A DNA stretch of 64,000 nucleotides from Boswellia sacra (lineage: Eukaryota; Streptophyta; Magnoliopsida; Sapindales; Burseraceae). The notes below the pieces were generated by a model. The model was not told where the DNA came from, did not search any database, and was given only the letters and a program-made list of their open reading frames with translations. The stretch is taken from NCBI GenBank assembly GCA_013180625.2, contig SNVD02013897.1, forward strand, positions 248,001 through 312,000, in the 5' to 3' direction. Of this stretch, positions 61,096 through 64,000 are shown in pieces. A program made the translations under genes and the position numbers. Numbering within the stretch: the first letter of the stretch is position 1; each line of letters begins with the position of its first letter.

Positions 61096-61643
61096 TAGCT
61101 ATTTTAAGACCTTAGTAAATTTACTTATGTAGCTTGTTGATATGACTTTACTTTTAAGAGCTATCACTTTTGTTTATTTTATTTTATTTATTTATTTTCT
61201 AAAAAGCCTTACGTAATACAAAGGGACAAAGGCTATTTAAGCCATTTTTTGTAATACCTTAAGGGACTTTAACCCTATTTTGACAAATATATTAGTGGCT
61301 ACAATACCATGTTTGCTCTTGCTGAGTAGGTTTGGGTTTTAGCCCTTTGTTTATCAGATTTCCTTGGACGTAATGATCTCTTCCTAGTTGTTTGACAATC
61401 AAATAGGTTGCCTAAATCACCTCCCAGCCAAGGGATAAAATGGCACAAGAAGGTTACTCAAAGCATCCTTAAGCAGGACAGCATCAAAGAAATTGGAACA
61501 ATTACTTGGTCGTTGATAGAATTAAGCAATCGAGACATGAGCCATCAGTGCTATCATGTCCAAGGTCAGAGTTCTATAGGCAAATGCTTCAGCATTTCTT
61601 TAGATGGCCATACAATACTTGGCTTCTTTACATGAATCTCCAT

Positions 61644-61809
61644 TGTATTTGTATATGTGGCCACAACCTAGGCTGAAATCAAGGTTGCGGAATCATAGAA
61701 GTTGGGCCAAATCAATATATAGTGATTCATATTTTGTATTACATTCAACTTGATAATTTTTAAAGGCGTTATAGTTGGCAAAAATCTTGGGAAGATTATC
61801 ATTTGATTC

Positions 61810-61840
<31 letters not shown>

Positions 61841-62229
61841 TCCTAAAATTATAAACACGTTTTAAGATATCAATATTATGAAGTAATTCATAAATAATAT
61901 AATGTCACGAAAAGGACATGAGTTTGGTTTGTTAAATTCAAATCCCTAATTTTCAATAAAAGCTATTCTCTTGATAGCATATGTGTTGGTTGACCATTTA
62001 AAACGGATATATATAGTGAGAGTTCAATAGAAAACTATCTCTTTATAATCTTTATCAGTATTAATGATACTAAAGTTTGAATAGATCATAATATATTAAT
62101 TTGGAGATATGTTTGCTTATTATATTTTAAGGCCTAAAATGAAATTTTTATTTTTATTTTTTATAATATTATTTTTTTTATTTGACAGACTAAAAATATT
62201 TACAAATTAATATTGTAAAAAAAAATTAA
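61644..62229. other. Spacer upstream of the BAHD fragment
   Basis: AT-rich with an (AT)n run at about 61818-61841. No gene or clear promoter motif is recognised. Confidence 0.5.
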
Positions 62230-62345
62230 TGTTGAAGTATTTGGCCTCAACAATTCCCAGTTTAGTACTTTCCACGCCAAGTTTACTAGTGCTACCAAGG
62301 CAATGGAAAGTGCAACAAACTTGACTATTAAGTCTATTTCAATTG
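62230..62345 (-). pseudogene. CYP72A 5' end fragment
   Basis: The minus strand encodes [20 protein letters not shown] then WKVLNWELLRPN, matching residues 2-33 of the P450 at 48681-51043 (membrane anchor and hinge). The start codon is ATA instead of ATG. Homology stops at about 62230, inside exon 1, with AT-rich DNA beyond. No other exon is present nearby. Confidence 0.88.
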
Positions 62346-63250
62346 GAAAATTAAAGACTCTTAATTGATAGATTTTTGTGCTAAACATGGAGTGAGAGAG
62401 AGCTATAACTGATCATAATTTATAGTGGAATTGAAGAGACTGTAAAAGAATTTATCAGATGTGATTTGACATGAATGAAAATAACATTTTGTAACCATTA
62501 CTTGATAGGTCTTAAGTTTTACTGTTAGATGTGAAAATAATTAAAGTGACATGTCGGCCGACCTTCTAGATGTCTAAATGTTTATTAACAATTTATGGGA
62601 AAGAGGATCTTCTTTATAAAAGTTTCCCCAAAAGTTGAATTCATAAAACCATTTGTAGAAGATGAAATCAAATATCTACTGTAAGTGACATGATATTGTG
62701 ATTTGTACTCATATATTACGTTAAATCTCACTCTTTTGATTTTTTTTTTTAAAAAAAAGAAAAAAATGAAACTATATGATGGCTATATGATCCATGTATA
62801 TAAATTCATTCAAATTTTAGTCTAGTTTAGTGGTATAAGTATACAATATGTATGGAAGGAAGATGAAAATTCCGATAAGTTACATTAGGTTAGGCTTATT
62901 TTAATTGTTATTATCTTTATTATTATTCTCCAATGATTCAATAAAAGGTTAATAAACTAAAATTAACATAGATAAATCCTATTAATTAATAATTAGAAAT
63001 ACAACTAGTAATTGATAAGTAGCTTTTTCTTTTGGCCCTAACATTATGTTAATGTGTGTGCCATAAACTCATAACATGATAAAGACCTTTGACATGGAAG
63101 ATAATTTAAATCCTTGTAAACTAATGATGGACAGAGTTAATTACATGAACTCAAAAATTAAATATAATTTTAACAATCTTTCTTTAATAAAACCTTTGTT
63201 CTTGTCGAAAGAGACGCTGTATGAAAAAGTTATAACATTTTGACATTCAA
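62346..63250 (-). repeat. Duplicated P450 promoter region
   Basis: Co-linear with 51044-51990 with many base changes and small gaps. It shows that the duplication covered at least 0.9 kb of upstream DNA as well as exon 1. Similarity fades near 63250 (last shared words GTATGAAAAAGTTATAAC and TTTTGACATTC). Confidence 0.82.
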
Positions 63251-64000
63251 TTATGCAAATTTCAGTATTATTGTTAGTTATATAGGTGACATACATGGTT
63301 CTATGTGGTGGGGTTCATCATAAATATGGTATATCATATCATATAGATGGATGTGCCTCTTTAACAAGAGACACGTGAAGGATTTATTGCAATTAACTTC
63401 TATAACCATCAGTTGGTTAATTATAGTTATCGATAAAGGGATATAAATGGTGTTTGATGCCTTTTAGTAGGTGTTTGATAACTCTTGGTTTGTTTCTATT
63501 TGTTTCTATTGGTGTATTATATATGCCCCATTGGTGCAGATTTCATAATATCAAATAATTATGTAATTTTCTTATATGTACCTAATAGGCTAATGGTAGT
63601 TTATAGATCCTACTCAAAATCCTTTAGTGGTATCAGAGCTAGGTTGCAGGATTTTTGAAGTATTTATGCAAGGTAATACAGAAGAGAATTCTAGTTTTAA
63701 TTCATATTCAGTTGATGTGAATTGTGTTGAGAAAGAATTGAAAGACAATCAATATTATGTTGGAGAATCTTCTAACACTGAGTCTCCAAAAATAATTAAA
63801 GTCAGGAGACAAATGCATGTGATCAAGAGTTTTCCTTCAAGTTGTATACGTTAGTCAAAACTTAACTTTTTGGACAAAGGAAAATGTGTTGCTACTGGAG
63901 AAAGTGTTGGTGATAATATAGCATAGAAGAAAATTGATTCAGAAAGATCCAGAAGAAAATTCTGAAAAATCATATTTCCAGAGGCGTAAGGGTGTATTTG
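63251..64000 (+). mobile_element. 5' end of another LTR retroelement, cut by the window edge
   Basis: TGGTATCAGAGCTAGGTTGC at 63628-63647 is a primer site of the initiator tRNA-Met type, so the AT-rich sequence to its left (beginning about 63290-63470, start not found) is probably an LTR. Just after it runs an open frame to 63854 (MQGNTEENSSFNSYSVDVNC, then a stop), which could be the start of a decayed gag. The element continues beyond the window, so its family is unknown. Confidence 0.5.

Larger units (their letters stand above)
56279..61419 (+). mobile_element. Ty3-type LTR retrotransposon inserted in the BAHD fragment
   Basis: LTRs at 56279-56627 and 61067-61419 (about 350 bp each) are clearly alike but have many differences. 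A perfect 5-bp host duplication CCTCC flanks the element (56274-56278, 61420-61424), placed exactly between two adjoining codons of the acyltransferase. Domain order is gag, protease, RT, RNase H, integrase, as in Ty3 elements. Many stops and frameshifts make it inactive. Short LTRs and about 5.1 kb total resemble the Reina group of chromoviruses, but no chromodomain could be confirmed. Confidence 0.92.
56045..61643 (-). pseudogene. BAHD acyltransferase (HCT-like) 5' fragment split by a Ty3 element
   Basis: Start ATG at 61641-61643, reading MEIHVKKPSIVWPSKEMLKH. A frameshift follows, then YQRPSNCSNF and FDAVLLKDALSNLLVPFYPL up to AGR at 61420. The same protein resumes left of a retrotransposon at 56278: RLTRDENARLEILCNAEGVL, then SSVIDDLDDF and SKLKQLFP. 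It ends with SSNPLLVF and a stop near 56050. These are N-terminal BAHD features; hydroxycinnamoyl-CoA transferases have this VPFYPLAGR stretch. The catalytic HxxxD and the DFGWG motif lie farther on in the family and are not present. BAHD enzymes transfer acyl groups from CoA to alcohols or amines in the cytosol. Both the frameshift and the missing C-terminal two thirds make this non-functional. Confidence 0.85.

Overview
This window reads as AT-rich nuclear DNA of a flowering plant, most likely a eudicot; I cannot name the species. The evidence is intron-containing plant gene families (type III polyketide synthase, CYP72A cytochrome P450, BAHD acyltransferase, nuclear genes for mitoribosomal protein mL43 and eIF2A) set in Ty1/copia and Ty3 retrotransposons, long solo LTRs and hAT/Harbinger-type elements. 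Only two genes look complete and uninterrupted. One is a two-exon type III polyketide synthase (PKS), 396 aa, at 16766-18148 on the minus strand. The other is a five-exon CYP72A-type P450, 517 aa, at 48681-51043 on the minus strand.

Layout. 1-1450: degenerate Ty3-type LTR/UTR debris. 2745-4025: PKS pseudogene A, split by an 844-bp hAT element with a perfect 8-bp target-site duplication (TSD). 4346-8057: solo LTR. 8150-15987: Ty1/copia element, minus strand, with a perfect 5-bp TSD, one LTR enlarged by a duplication, and most of RT plus all RNase H missing. 16766-18148: intact PKS. 20262-21190: PKS pseudogene B. 22590-23060: internally deleted hAT transposase. 24281-25372: two small DNA elements. 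25416-25786: PKS pseudogene C. 28071-31836 and 32110-35519: two more solo LTRs. 35748-36620: hAT-like element and a 207-bp tandem duplication. 37843-38433: 3' fragment of an eIF2A gene. 38760-39146: unrecognised 128-aa reading frame. 39349-41990: unprocessed mL43 pseudogene. 43655-47240: TIR elements and a tandem repeat that preserves an empty insertion site. 48681-51043: CYP72A gene. 56045-61643: BAHD acyltransferase fragment split by a Ty3 element with a perfect 5-bp TSD. 62230-63250: copy of the P450 5' end and promoter, with its start codon lost. 63251-64000: start of another retroelement cut by the window edge.

Biology. The three specialised-metabolism families (type III PKS, CYP72A, BAHD) lie within about 60 kb. 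Each occurs with damaged copies. This fits a tandemly duplicated, partly eroded metabolic region; co-function is an inference. The PKS keeps the Cys-His-Asn triad but carries Trp where chalcone synthase has Ser338. Both pseudogene copies that still cover that site carry Trp too, so the array probably descends from an enzyme with a remodelled cavity rather than from chalcone synthase. Most of the remaining DNA is transposon-derived or AT-rich spacer without recognisable genes.
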